Of a stretch of 64,000 bases of DNA, positions 1 through 9,184 are shown piece by piece. The stretch comes from Chitinophagaceae bacterium. GTDB taxonomy: Bacteria > Bacteroidota > Bacteroidia > Chitinophagales > Chitinophagaceae. Position numbers and translations under genes: made by a program. The stretch lies in the NCBI GenBank assembly GCA_004173235.1, contig SEAC01000026.1, positions 1 to 64,000 of the forward strand, written 5' to 3'. Within the stretch, counting starts at the first letter, position 1; every line of letters starts with the position of its first letter. The notes beneath the pieces were generated by a model. The model ran no database searches. It was given only the letters and a program-made list of their open reading frames with translations, and was not told the origin of the DNA.

Positions 1-3000
1 CGGGCTGAGAGCTTTCGAGGCTGATGGAGCCATCGGCAGCGTTCAGCGAGAGGCCGGAAGGAGAGGCACTGTAATGCCCGCCGCCGGTACCGGTTTGTGA
101 AACCGTTGCCATGCCGCCGATGGTGCAGTACGGAGAGCCTGCATAATCGATGGTGGCTGCGGGGGCAGGATATACCGTTACGGTGAAGCTTTGCGGCTCG
201 CCGGTGCATTTGAAGGGAGAAATGAAGTTACCGAGACCATAAGGGTTCGCAGTGGTAGGGATCGTATTCACTACCTGATTGGTGGCAGTGTTGATCACCG
301 AAATCGATCTGCCGCCAACATTGGTCACGAAAAGCTGGCTGCCATCCTGCGTAAGCGAAGCCGCTTCAGGATAACGACCAACTGCGATTGAATCGAGCAG
401 GGTGTTGGTTGACGTGTTAAACACAAACACGTTATCCGATACCTGGTTTACTACATACACCTTGCTTCCATCTTTGCTTACCACTACACCTTCGGGCTGA
501 ACGCCTGCGGGCATTGTAGCGATCACCACATCCGAGTTGCCATCCATCACTGTTACATTATTGCTCAACTGGTTGGCAATATAGATGCGGCTGCCGTCTG
601 GTGTAAAGTCAATTCCCTCAGGAGCACTACCCACCAGCACATTCTTGACCACTGTGTTGCTAGCAGTATTGATGATGTACACACGGTTGTCGAAGCTCGA
701 CACATATACTTTGGTGCCGGCAGGGTTCACGGCAATGGCATTTGCTCCACCAACAGGGATATTTGCAATGATGCTGTTCGTTGCTGCATTGATCACGCTT
801 ACGCTGTTGGAGCCCTGGTTGGCCACGTATACGCGGCTGCCATCAGGCGATACTGCCACACCATAAGGCTGGCTGCCTACGGGAATGGTGGCGATCACAC
901 CGTATGCGTTCGGGCTGATCACACTCACGTTGGCAGAGCCGTTGTTGGTTACATACACACGGCTGCCGTCGGGAGAAACGGCGACGCCCATCGGCATCGT
1001 GCCTACCGGAACCCGCATCCATTCCTGGCCCGTACTGATGTTGTAAAGCAGCACGTTGTTGGTGCTGTACAGCGGCACCCATGCCTGGTGGCCCATGTTG
1101 CGCGGGTAATACGTTACGGTAGAAGTGATGGGCGCATTGGTGTAGTTATGCACCGGGTAGCCCCAGATCATCCCGGAGCTGGCCGCGGGAAGTCCGATCG
1201 AAGTGTCGCTGTTGGTCCAGTCGTGGATGGCTGCCGTGCCGGTTACAGGTGCCGTCAAAGTTCCGCCGGAGCAAAGCGTCTGGTTGGGTAACGGGTCAAT
1301 GATCGGCAGCGGCGATACAATTACGATGGCCTGCGCCGTAGCATTGCCGCAAACAGGCGGGTTGGACAGTGTAAAGGTTACCGTGTACGTACCGGCCTGC
1401 GATGTGTTCGTGTTGATCGCACCAGTTGCGGGGTCGATTGCGACACCTGCGGGCGAAGCACTGAACGTACCGCTGGCAGAGCCCACCTTCGTTACGGGCA
1501 TAATGCCCTGGCCGGGGCAGTAAGGAGATCCGCTGTAACGGATGAATGTTGTAGAAGGAGTAGCGATCGTCACGGTGTCGTAGGCATTGTATTCCTGGCA
1601 CGTTCCGATAGCTGAGAGGAAGTAACGGACCACGTAGGTTCCGGGCGTGCTTTGCGCAGGCGTTATGGTGCCTGTGTTGCTATCAATCTGCAAGCCCGAG
1701 GGAGATGCGCTGAACACACCCTGCGGCGCTCCATTGATGCTGACCGAAGCCGCACCGGCATTCGTGCAAAGCACGTCTGCGCCATAGCCGATCGTTGCGG
1801 AGCGTTGCGGGTCAACAGCAATGCTGAAGTTTTGCGTCGTGCCCGCGCAGATAGCATCCGGACTAACCGCGATGCCACTGGGGAAACTGACGCCGGCGAT
1901 GTTGGCCACTACGCTGTTGGTGCCGGTATTCACTACCGTGACGCTGTTCCCTCCCTGGTTAGAGGTGTATAAAGTAGCACCATCGGCGCTGAGGGCGAGG
2001 CGCTGTACGCCGGCACCCACGCTGATGGTTGTTTCCACCGAGTTGCTGACCGTGTTCACAACATAAACCTCTGCGCTGCTATAACGGCCCACATACACGC
2101 GCATGCCATCGGGGCTCACGGCAACGCCGCTATTCCCCGCACCCACGTTGGCAACGAGCGATGTGGCAAACGTAGCCGTATTAATCGCCATCAGGTTGAG
2201 ACCATTGGAACGCGAGACATATACACGCGTTCCGTCGGGGCTCACGGCGAGGTCCGACGGGGCACCCGTGATGGTGACGTTCGTTAGGATCGTGTTATTG
2301 CTGGTGTTGATCACCGACACCGTATTGGATCCGGAGTTGGCCACATACATGCGGCTGCCGTCGCGGCTTGCCGCGATGGCAACGGGACTGGTGCCAACAC
2401 CGATGGTGGCGGTAACCGAGCGAGTAGCCACGTCTACCACCGAAACACTGTTGCCCGCCAGGTTGGCCACATATAGCGTAGCGCCGTTGGCGGAAAAAGC
2501 CAGCGAGTAGGGTTGGGAGCCCACAGCGGCGGTGCCAAGCACCGTGTGCGTGTTGGCGTTGATGAAGGTCACCTGGTCGGAACCCCAGTCGGCCGTAGCG
2601 ATCATGGAGCCGTTGGCCGAAACCGCCACCCCATCCGGCGCGCTGCCAATGGGAATATCGAAGGCCACCTCGTTGTAGCCGCGGCTGATAACGGAGAGCG
2701 CGTTGTTGTTGCCACTTTTGACCACGTACACGAACCCTTTCATTGCTGTTGCGGTAAGCGACGCTGTTTGTTGCACGGGCGTGTTGTTCGTTGCCGCGAA
2801 CGCAGGAATAGTGCCATAGCCGACGGCAGCCAATCCTACAGAAGTTTTGTTGTTGGTCCAACGCACTACAGAACCAGCGGGTGTCGTAGCAAAAGCAACC
2901 GGAGCTGTCTGTGTACCGGCGCAAAGCGCCTGGTTAGCGGGTGCCGCCACGGCTGGAGTGGTCGTGATGCGAACCGAAGTGCTTGCCGTTGCAGCGCCGC

Positions 3001-6000
3001 ATCCTCCCGATGCCGGAAGGATATAGTTCACCGTGTAGGTGCCCGGGGCCGATGCGCCGATGTCGATCGTACCGCTGGAACTGTTGATCGAAAGACCCGA
3101 AGGGCTGGCGCTGAAGTTGCCGCCACCGGGGCCGGTAAGGGAGACTGCTGCCATCGAGGCACTTTGGCAGAAGGGCGAGCCGATGTACCGGATGGCTGCC
3201 GCTTGCTGCGTGCTTATATAAATGCTGTCGGTAGTGGTAATTCCATTGCAGCCATTGGCGTTCGGCGCGGTATACGAAACCAGGTAGCCACCCGGCTGCG
3301 ATGCTCCAGTGCTTACGGCACCGGTCGCACTATTGATCGAAAGTCCTGCCGGTGTTGCCGTAAAGGTGCCACCGCCGGTTCCTGCGAAGGCTGGCGTAAC
3401 AATACCGGCATTGGAACAGTAAGGAGAACCGGCATAATCAAACTGACCGCTGGCACCGTTCTGGATGGTTACCTGAACGGAATTCGAGATAGGCGACAAG
3501 CAGCCGTTGTTTTCGAGCCTTGCGGTGTACGATCCTGAAACCGAGGCCTGCAGCACCGAGCTTCCCAACGAGTTCACCGGGTTACCCCCCTGGTACCAAA
3601 GAACGTTTCCTCCGCTCCCCGAGGCTTGCAGCGAAACGCTGCTGCCGGCGCATACCGTGGTATCGCCAAGCGCGGTCACCACAGGTGCGGATGGGTAGCT
3701 GTACACGGCAACGCTGGTTGCGGCGGATGGCACAGAGGCGCAGCTTGCCGAAGAGGCAGTGACCTGGTAATTGCCACTGGTGGTTGCCGTATAACTACGG
3801 GCCGTAGCGCCAGCGATCAATACCGTATCGCGATACCACTGGTTGCCGCTGGTAGCCGAAGAAGTAAGCACAACGCTTCCACCTGCGCAGAAAGAGGTTA
3901 CACCCCCCGAACTGATGGTTGGTATGGCGGGCGCGTTATTGATGGCGATATTGCTGCTATTCGTTGAACCTGTTATTGCCGGGTTGCTGGCAACAACGCG
4001 GATGCGGTATGCGCTGCCGGTTGCGGTACCTCCGGGAACCTGGGCCACGATGATACCCGAAGTTGATGCCTGAAGCGAGCCGATGTTTACAGGGTTGGTG
4101 AAGGAACCATTCGCCGCACTGAGTTGCGCGGTAAATACGTTGTCGGCTGCATAATCGCCCTGCGCGGTAAAGGGCACGTTAACGGCCGATCCGCTGCAAT
4201 AACTAAGTGGGCTGACCGTGCCGGTGGTGAGCGTTACCGGCGCAGCCAGTTGAAGAATACCGTTGCGATAAACGCTATTGAACTTAACGCTGCTCGTACC
4301 CACAATGATTTTTCCCGAGCTGCTGACGGCAAGTGCATAGATCGCATCACCACTGAAGCCTGCGCCGGTGTTGAACGAAAGGTCTACGCTGCCGGTAGCA
4401 GACAAGAGCGCCAGGCCTGAAGAAATGCTAGCCATGCCTCCCCCTGCCAGCACCCGCCCATCGGCGAGCGGCAGAAGGCACTTCACGCTGTTTTGCCAGC
4501 CTGAAGCCGTTACGAAGCCTGTATTCAGGGTTCCATCGGTATTGAGAAGTGCCAGATTGGCGCGACTCACGCCGTTGTAGGTAACGAAGGAGCCGGCAAT
4601 GAAAATGCGCCCACCCGGTTGAAAAACGATGCTTTCCACACCATTGTCGGCGCCGCTGCCAGCGCTGTTGAAAGCAGGGTCTACGGCACCGGCGCTGGTC
4701 AATCGAACAAGCCTGTTCTTCGCACTACCATTAAATGTAGTGAAGGCACCGCCCGCGATGATCTTTCCATCGGGCTGCAGGGCGAGCGCATACACCACAT
4801 TGTTGAATCCGGAGCCTGGATTGAAGGCGGCATCTACGCTGCCATCTGCATTCAGGCGTGCTATATAGTTCCGCGCGGTACCGTTCACCGAAGTGAAGTC
4901 GCCCGCAATCACAACCTTTCCATCGGCCTGCAACAACATCGCGCGCACGAGGTTGTTGGGGCCGCTGCCGGCGTTAAAGGTCAAATCTAGAGTGCCGTCG
5001 GCGTTTGCCCGTGCGATGCGGTTGCGCGTGGTGCCGGCGTAGCTATTAAACGATCCTGCGAACAGAATCTTTCCATCCGGCTGCACCGCTACCGAGTTGA
5101 TCACGCGGTAGTTTGTGATGTAGTCTGTAAAGCCGTTACTGAACGCGGGGTCTGGAGTTCCATCGGCGAGCAGACGCGTGAGCACCCCCACCGATTTTCC
5201 ATTATAGGTGCCGAACAGGCCGCCTACCACGATCTTTCCATCAGCCTGCACCGCGATTGCGTTGATGTTGCTGCTGGCGCCAGTGCCAACGGCGTAGGTG
5301 GGGTCGTATACACCATCGCCGCTTGTGCGCACCACTCCCTGAACGGTAACCGCATTGTATCCCCCGAAATAACCAGCGAAAAGAAGTTTTCCATCGCTTT
5401 GCACAAATATGTCGTAAGCGCTGCTTACCTCAATAAGCAGCGGGTTGATACCCGTACCGGGCGTAAAGCTTGCATCGGTAGCACCTGCGCTGGTAAGCCG
5501 GGCCACGCCTCGTGCGGTGCCACCGTTGAAACTGAAGAATTCTCCGGCAACCAACAGGCGGCCGTCGCTTAACAGCCGGAGCGCCTGCACCGTACCATCG
5601 GCACCGCTGCCGATCGCAAACGTTGCATCGAGCGTACCGTTGCTGTTCAGGCGAGCCAGGCGGTTCCGTGCCGTGCCGCCCACCGTAGTAAAGGATCCCC
5701 CGATAAGGACTTTGCCATCGGATTGCACCACGGCGCATTTCACGCTTCCCGCCGACATGCCCGCGGCAAAGCTCCCATCCAGGGCACCCGTGCTGCTGAG
5801 GCGGGCAATCCCCGTGGCGGCAGTTCCGTTGATGCTGTTGTAGCCACCCATCACCAGCACTTTCCCGTCGGCCTGCAGCGCCATCTTCAGCACAACGCCG
5901 TTGGGGCCTCCTGCCGAGCTGAACGTATTATCCAGCGTACCGTTTGCGTTGAGCCGCAACACCCGCACCGCCCCGGCGCCGTTGTAGGTGGTGAATGCCC

Positions 6001-6472
6001 CTCCGATAAGTATTTTCCCGTCGCCCTGCACGAGGATCGAATACACATCATTGTTCGGACCAGTGCCCGCGGTGAAGGAAGCATCGCGTGTGCCGTCGGC
6101 ATTGAGGCGCACAAGGTAGTTTGCCGTGCCACCGTTGTAAGAAGTGAACAATCCGCCAACAAGGATCTTCCCGTCGGGTTGCACCGCGATGGCCTGCACC
6201 GAATTATTAAAACCGGAGCCTGGGTCGAACGACAAATCCGGATAGCCCGTTGCAGTTAAGCGAACGATGCGCGACCGGAACCCTCCGGAGCGGAAGTCGC
6301 CACCGATAAGCAGTTTGCCATCGCTTTGCAAAGCCGAACTGAACACCCTTCCGTTTACGACGAATCCTACGTCGTAGTTGTTAAAGGCAGGATCGATAGT
6401 GCCAGGTTGCGCCAATGCAGAAAGTTGCGCACATAGCAAGAGGGTAACGGTCACAAGGGATCGTAAAAACAT
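1..6472 (-). CDS. Giant secreted repeat protein, delta-60 and YVTN propellers with Ig-like domains (3' partial)
   Basis: One open frame of 2157 complete codons runs from an ATG at 6472 off the left edge; I checked the phase at both ends. Residues 1-22 form a signal peptide (MFLRSLVT...ALAQ). Residues about 30-740 hold a dozen or more delta-60 repeats with the recurring pattern QxDGKxLxGGxF, as in bacterial beta-propeller surface proteins. Residues about 745-1190 are PKD/Ig-like, each with a pattern like GSPYCxxAG. Residues about 1243-1535 and 1794-2085 are two blocks of 40-residue YVTN repeats (VSPDGSRVYVxN, NTVSVI), again propellers. Ig-like sequence follows to the edge. Proteins like this in Bacteroidota are usually exported by the type IX secretion system through a C-terminal domain, which would lie outside the window. 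The role is likely surface or extracellular binding; the ligand is unknown. Confidence 0.9.
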   Translation of the reverse strand, partial: MFLRSLVTVTLLLCAQLSALAQPGTIDPAFNNYDVGFVVNGRVFSSALQSDGKLLIGGDFRSGGFRSRIVRLTATGYPDLSFDPGSGFNNSVQAIAVQPDGKILVGGLFTSYNGGTANYLVRLNADGTRDASFTAGTGPNNDVYSILVQGDGKILIGGAFTTYNGAGAVRVLRLNANGTLDNTFSSAGGPNGVVLKMALQADGKVLVMGGYNSINGTAATGIARLSSTGALDGSFAAGMSAGSVKCAVVQSDGKVLIGGSFTTVGGTARNRLARLNSNGTLDATFAIGSGADGTVQALRLLSDGRLLVAGEFFSFNGGTARGVARLTSAGATDASFTPGTGINPLLIEVSSAYDIFVQSDGKLLFAGYFGGYNAVTVQGVVRTSGDGVYDPTYAVGTGASSNINAIAVQADGKIVVGGLFGTYNGKSVGVLTRLLADGTPDPAFSNGFTDYITNYRVINSVAVQPDGKILFAGSFNSYAGTTRNRIARANADGTLDLTFNAGSGPNNLVRAMLLQADGKVVIAGDFTSVNGTARNYIARLNADGSVDAAFNPGSGFNNVVYALALQPDGKIIAGGAFTTFNGSAKNRLVRLTSAGAVDPAFNSAGSGADNGVESIVFQPGGRIFIAGSFVTYNGVSRANLALLNTDGTLNTGFVTASGWQNSVKCLLPLADGRVLAGGGMASISSGLALLSATGSVDLSFNTGAGFSGDAIYALAVSSSGKIIVGTSSVKFNSVYRNGILQLAAPVTLTTGTVSPLSYCSGSAVNVPFTAQGDYAADNVFTAQLSAANGSFTNPVNIGSLQASTSGIIVAQVPGGTATGSAYRIRVVASNPAITGSTNSSNIAINNAPAIPTISSGGVTSFCAGGSVVLTSSATSGNQWYRDTVLIAGATARSYTATTSGNYQVTASSASCASVPSAATSVAVYSYPSAPVVTALGDTTVCAGSSVSLQASGSGGNVLWYQGGNPVNSLGSSVLQASVSGSYTARLENNGCLSPISNSVQVTIQNGASGQFDYAGSPYCSNAGIVTPAFAGTGGGTFTATPAGLSINSATGAVSTGASQPGGYLVSYTAPNANGCNGITTTDSIYISTQQAAAIRYIGSPFCQSASMAAVSLTGPGGGNFSASPSGLSINSSSGTIDIGASAPGTYTVNYILPASGGCGAATASTSVRITTTPAVAAPANQALCAGTQTAPVAFATTPAGSVVRWTNNKTSVGLAAVGYGTIPAFAATNNTPVQQTASLTATAMKGFVYVVKSGNNNALSVISRGYNEVAFDIPIGSAPDGVAVSANGSMIATADWGSDQVTFINANTHTVLGTAAVGSQPYSLAFSANGATLYVANLAGNSVSVVDVATRSVTATIGVGTSPVAIAASRDGSRMYVANSGSNTVSVINTSNNTILTNVTITGAPSDLAVSPDGTRVYVSRSNGLNLMAINTATFATSLVANVGAGNSGVAVSPDGMRVYVGRYSSAEVYVVNTVSNSVETTISVGAGVQRLALSADGATLYTSNQGGNSVTVVNTGTNSVVANIAGVSFPSGIAVSPDAICAGTTQNFSIAVDPQRSATIGYGADVLCTNAGAASVSINGAPQGVFSASPSGLQIDSNTGTITPAQSTPGTYVVRYFLSAIGTCQEYNAYDTVTIATPSTTFIRYSGSPYCPGQGIMPVTKVGSASGTFSASPAGVAIDPATGAINTNTSQAGTYTVTFTLSNPPVCGNATAQAIVIVSPLPIIDPLPNQTLCSGGTLTAPVTGTAAIHDWTNSDTSIGLPAASSGMIWGYPVHNYTNAPITSTVTYYPRNMGHQAWVPLYSTNNVLLYNISTGQEWMRVPVGTMPMGVAVSPDGSRVYVTNNGSANVSVISPNAYGVIATIPVGSQPYGVAVSPDGSRVYVANQGSNSVSVINAATNSIIANIPVGGANAIAVNPAGTKVYVSSFDNRVYIINTASNTVVKNVLVGSAPEGIDFTPDGSRIYIANQLSNNVTVMDGNSDVVIATMPAGVQPEGVVVSKDGSKVYVVNQVSDNVFVFNTSTNTLLDSIAVGRYPEAASLTQDGSQLFVTNVGGRSISVINTATNQVVNTIPTTANPYGLGNFISPFKCTGEPQSFTVTVYPAPAATIDYAGSPYCTIGGMATVSQTGTGGGHYSASPSGLSLNAADGSISLESSQP

Positions 6473-6903
6473 AAAATAGTTTTTGGTCTTTAATGGAACG
6501 GTGAGGCAAGGCGTTCTAAACAGGGAAGGTTGGCTTCTCGGAAGAGCATGGATTGGCCGTTGCAACGGAAGGCTCCGTCACGCAGGGTGTTCAGAAAAAA
6601 TCCTGTGAAATTGATGCAGCCTTACAAATGGGTACGGCAGCGAAAATTGCAGCAGGTTTTGGTTGCATCCGGAGGGTTGCATCCGGAATGCCCGAAAGTA
6701 GCAGCAAGATCGAAAGCCTGCAATACCTGATAGTAGGTATTTTGACGGTGGCGATACCGTAAAAATACGGGTACCGGGTTTAGATGTTCAGCAGCGAGCC
6801 GGCGCGTCCGCCCACAGCTTTCACAAAAGGCCCCGCATTTCTTGACCTAGATCAATGTTGCAACACCGTAGCGCGCCCTATTTTTGTTTCACAATAAATC
6901 AAA
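6473..6903. other. Intergenic region between divergent genes
   Basis: This 431-bp gap separates the giant surface protein (leftward) from YceI (rightward). I see no convincing coding frame. It holds a short direct repeat, GTTGCATCCGGA, twice near 6661-6690, and the YceI promoter at its right end. No clear -7 box was found for the leftward gene. Confidence 0.5.
6858..6886 (+). promoter_or_regulatory. Bacteroidota-type promoter of the YceI gene
   Basis: The -7 box TATTTTTG (6879-6886) fits TAnnTTTG. A TTG at 6858-6860 lies 18 bp upstream, close to the usual -33 spacing. The YceI start codon is 17 bp downstream of the box. Confidence 0.65.
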
Positions 6904-7488
6904 ATGAAGAAACTGTTTCTCGCCGCCGCCATCGCGCTCAGCACATCGGGCCTCTTTGCCCAAACCACCTGGAACGTGGACCCCGCACACTCCAACGTTC
7001 GCTTCACCGTATCGCACCTTGTGGTGTCGGAAGTGGAAGGCACCTTCAAGAAGTTCAACGGCTCGCTGGTAAGCAGCAGGCCCGACCTGACCGATGCGAA
7101 GATCAACTTCACGGTAGACGTCAACAGCATCAACACCGATAACGAAGGCCGCGATAAGCACCTTAAGGGTGATGACTTCTTCAACGCAGACAACTACCCG
7201 CAGATGACGTTTGTAGGAACATCGTTCCGCAAGCTTTCGGGCAATCAGTATGAGCTCAAAGGAAACCTCACCATCCGCAACGTCACCAGGCCCGCAACCT
7301 TCAAGGTTACCTACGGCGGCACCGTGAAAGATCCCTGGGGCAACATCAAGGCGGGCTTCAAAGCCAGCGGCAGCATCAACCGTTTCGACTACGGCCTGAA
7401 GTGGAACACACTCACGGAAGCCGGCGGCGCCGTTGTTGGTAAAGACATCGCCATCGACCTCAAACTCGAGTTTGCACAGGCGAAGTAA
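6904..7488 (+). CDS. YceI family periplasmic lipid-binding-like protein
   Basis: The 194-residue product begins with a 20-residue signal peptide ending LFAQ. The rest matches the YceI fold throughout: WNVDPAHSNVRFTVSHLVVS near the N-terminus, then KGDDFFNADNYPQMTF and the central LTIRNVTRPATF. YceI proteins are secreted lipocalin-like beta-barrels that bind polyisoprenoid or other amphiphilic ligands; the ligand here cannot be read from sequence. The length is normal. The gene is monocistronic, with its own promoter and a terminator immediately after it. Confidence 0.93.
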   Translation: MKKLFLAAAIALSTSGLFAQTTWNVDPAHSNVRFTVSHLVVSEVEGTFKKFNGSLVSSRPDLTDAKINFTVDVNSINTDNEGRDKHLKGDDFFNADNYPQMTFVGTSFRKLSGNQYELKGNLTIRNVTRPATFKVTYGGTVKDPWGNIKAGFKASGSINRFDYGLKWNTLTEAGGAVVGKDIAIDLKLEFAQAK

Positions 7489-7518
7489 GCCCCCGCACTT
7501 TCCACCGTCATTATACTC

Positions 7519-7571
7519 GAAGCGAAGCAATCGGCCATCATCCCGGCAGACTGCTTCGCTTCTCTTCTTTT
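7519..7571 (+). terminator. Terminator after YceI
   Basis: An 11-bp perfect stem, GAAGCGAAGCA with TGCTTCGCTTC, encloses a 22-nt loop and is followed by a T-rich run (TCTTCTTTT). It lies 30 bp after the YceI stop. The long loop lowers certainty. Confidence 0.6.
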
Positions 7572-7610
7572 GGTGAGCAACGACGCATAATGTGATCGTG
7601 TGCTTCGCCG

Positions 7611-7618
7611 TACTTTTG
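7611..7618 (+). promoter_or_regulatory. -7 promoter box of the aminotransferase gene
   Basis: TACTTTTG matches TAnnTTTG and ends 15 bp before the ATG at 7634. The -33 element is weak. Confidence 0.55.
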
Positions 7619-7633
7619 TCGTAATTAGCGAGC

Positions 7634-8722
7634 ATGAAACTTTCCCACCTTTCCGAAACCCTTATCGGCTCCGAGATCGTAAAACTCGGCGGCGAGATCC
7701 GCGAGCGCATACGCCAGGGCGAGACCATCTACAACTTCACCGTCGGCGACTTCGACCCGAAGATACCGCTGATCTACGCACTGTACCGTGCCATCTGCGA
7801 CAAGGGCGACAAGGTGATCTACGCGGTGCCGAGCTGGAACAACAATCACTACACACACTTCGTGGGCGGCGAACACGTGATCGTGGAAGCGCACCCCGAA
7901 GACAACTTCATGCCCACGGCCGACAACCTCCGCCCGCACCTCGAAGGCGCAGTGCTGCTGTCGCTTTGCTCCCCGCAAAACCCAACGGGCACTACGTTTC
8001 GCCGCGATGATCTCAAAGCGATCTGCGACCTCGTGGTGCAGGAGAACGAACGCCGCGGCGCACAGGAGAAGAAGCTGTATGTTCTGTTCGACCAGATGTA
8101 TTGGCAACTGACCTATGGCGACATCGAGCACTACGACCCGGTATCGCTGCATCCGGGAATGCGCCCCTACACGATTTTCGTGGACGCCGTAAGCAAGGTG
8201 TTTGCAGGCACGGGTGTGCGCGTTGGCTGGAGCATGGGCCCGTCGGTGATCCTCAATAAAATGAAGGCGATCCTTTCGCATGTGGGTGCATGGGCGCCGA
8301 TGGCCGAGCAGAAGGCTGTTGCAAAATTCCTCGTGCAGTTTGATGCGATCGAGCGCTTCCTCGCCCACTTCAAAAAAGAACTCGAAGAGCGCCTCCGCCG
8401 CATTTACGAGGGACTCATCCTGTTGCGCAGCGAAGGTCTCCCCGTGGATGCAGTAGCACCGGAAGCAGCGATCTACCTCACCATCAAGATCGACGCGGTG
8501 GGACGCACAACGGCCGACGGCACCTTCTTGCAGGACCAGTCGGCGGTGACATCATATATTTTGAAGGAAGCGAAATTGGCGGTAGTGCCGTTCTATGCAT
8601 TCGGAGCGCCGCGCAATACACCCTGGTATCGGTTGAGCGTGGGCACTTGCCATAAAGAGGAGATCGATGAAATGCTGGGTAAACTGCGCGCTGCTTTGCG
8701 CGGGCTGCGTGCGGCCGGTTAG
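7634..8722 (+). CDS. Class I/II PLP-dependent aminotransferase with an apparent internal deletion
   Basis: The 362-residue protein is clearly a fold-type I aminotransferase: NFTVGDFDPK, VPSWNNNHYTHFVGGEH, CSPQNPTGTTF, the catalytic-lysine region FVDAVSKVFAGTGVRVGW, and AWAPMAEQKA. Close Bacteroidota relatives, as I recall them, are about 430 residues long. Here GDFDPKI (about residue 41) runs directly into PLIYALYRAICDKGDK, whereas relatives have some 65 residues between these, including the TNYPP..DG segment and the GG.RP element that helps hold PLP phosphate. The reading frame is kept, so this looks like an in-frame deletion rather than a frameshift. Such a protein may fold poorly or be inactive; an assembly error is possible. 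Substrate unknown. Confidence 0.85.
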   Translation: MKLSHLSETLIGSEIVKLGGEIRERIRQGETIYNFTVGDFDPKIPLIYALYRAICDKGDKVIYAVPSWNNNHYTHFVGGEHVIVEAHPEDNFMPTADNLRPHLEGAVLLSLCSPQNPTGTTFRRDDLKAICDLVVQENERRGAQEKKLYVLFDQMYWQLTYGDIEHYDPVSLHPGMRPYTIFVDAVSKVFAGTGVRVGWSMGPSVILNKMKAILSHVGAWAPMAEQKAVAKFLVQFDAIERFLAHFKKELEERLRRIYEGLILLRSEGLPVDAVAPEAAIYLTIKIDAVGRTTADGTFLQDQSAVTSYILKEAKLAVVPFYAFGAPRNTPWYRLSVGTCHKEEIDEMLGKLRAALRGLRAAG

Positions 8723-8961
8723 TTCTTGTTGATCAGGAAGTAGAAAGGCTTCAGTTCGAAGGTTGCAACGGCTTTGAGAATCTTGCGGGGTTTGCGGGTG
8801 ATGCTATTGCGGGCTACGAGCTCGTGGGCCTGGCAGAACACTTCGTTGCATTCCACCTGCGTGAGGATCTTGTTCAGGCACTCAACGGTCTGGTTCAGGG
8901 CCTGCTGGCTCTGATTCTGCTCCTTCAGGAGTACCAAAAGATCTCGTTTCCCGTTTTCCAT
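8719..8961 (-). CDS. Small hypothetical protein, 80 residues
   Basis: The frame starts with ATG at 8961 and overlaps the aminotransferase stop tail to tail by 4 bp. It begins 19 bp after the stop of the small lipoprotein upstream, so the two are probably cotranscribed. The N-terminal half is helical and Gln/Glu-rich (LLVLLKEQNQSQQALNQTV); the C-terminal half is basic and ends in hydrophobic residues. No signal peptide and no family recognised. Confidence 0.5.
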   Translation of the reverse strand: MENGKRDLLVLLKEQNQSQQALNQTVECLNKILTQVECNEVFCQAHELVARNSITRKPRKILKAVATFELKPFYFLINKN

Positions 8962-8980
8962 ATAGCTAGCCTTTATGTGG

Positions 8981-9112
8981 TTACATTCCTCGTTGACTGG
9001 GACAGCCGCACTTGCTACCGCGGCCGCTGCCGGAGTAATAATTCCGCTGGCAACTCGTCGTCACTGTTACCAAAGTCAAGAACAATGCCACATATACCAA
9101 CACTTTTCTCAT
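8981..9112 (-). CDS. Small lipoprotein, 43 residues
   Basis: The frame runs from ATG at 9112 to TAA at 8981-8983. It has a short lipoprotein signal peptide (RKVLVYVALFLTLVTVTTSC) with the lipobox cysteine at residue 21, then a Gly/Ser/Tyr-rich stretch (RNYYSGSGRGSK) and a CGCP motif near the end. Tiny lipoproteins with this layout occur in many Bacteroidota; the function is unknown to me. It is the first gene of a probable two-gene leftward unit and is divergent from the glycosyltransferase. Confidence 0.7.
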   Translation of the reverse strand: MRKVLVYVALFLTLVTVTTSCQRNYYSGSGRGSKCGCPSQRGM

Positions 9113-9184
9113 AGATTCGTTTTGTAAACTAACTAAAATAGGTAGCTTTTGTTATGCGAATCGGCCAATGCCGCAAATTTTAAC

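Noticed and set aside
585..5843. Plus-strand frames rich in Ala/Pro/Leu across 0.6-5.8 kb
   Set aside because: They are antisense to the single minus-strand giant gene, whose frame is open throughout and starts with a signal peptide.
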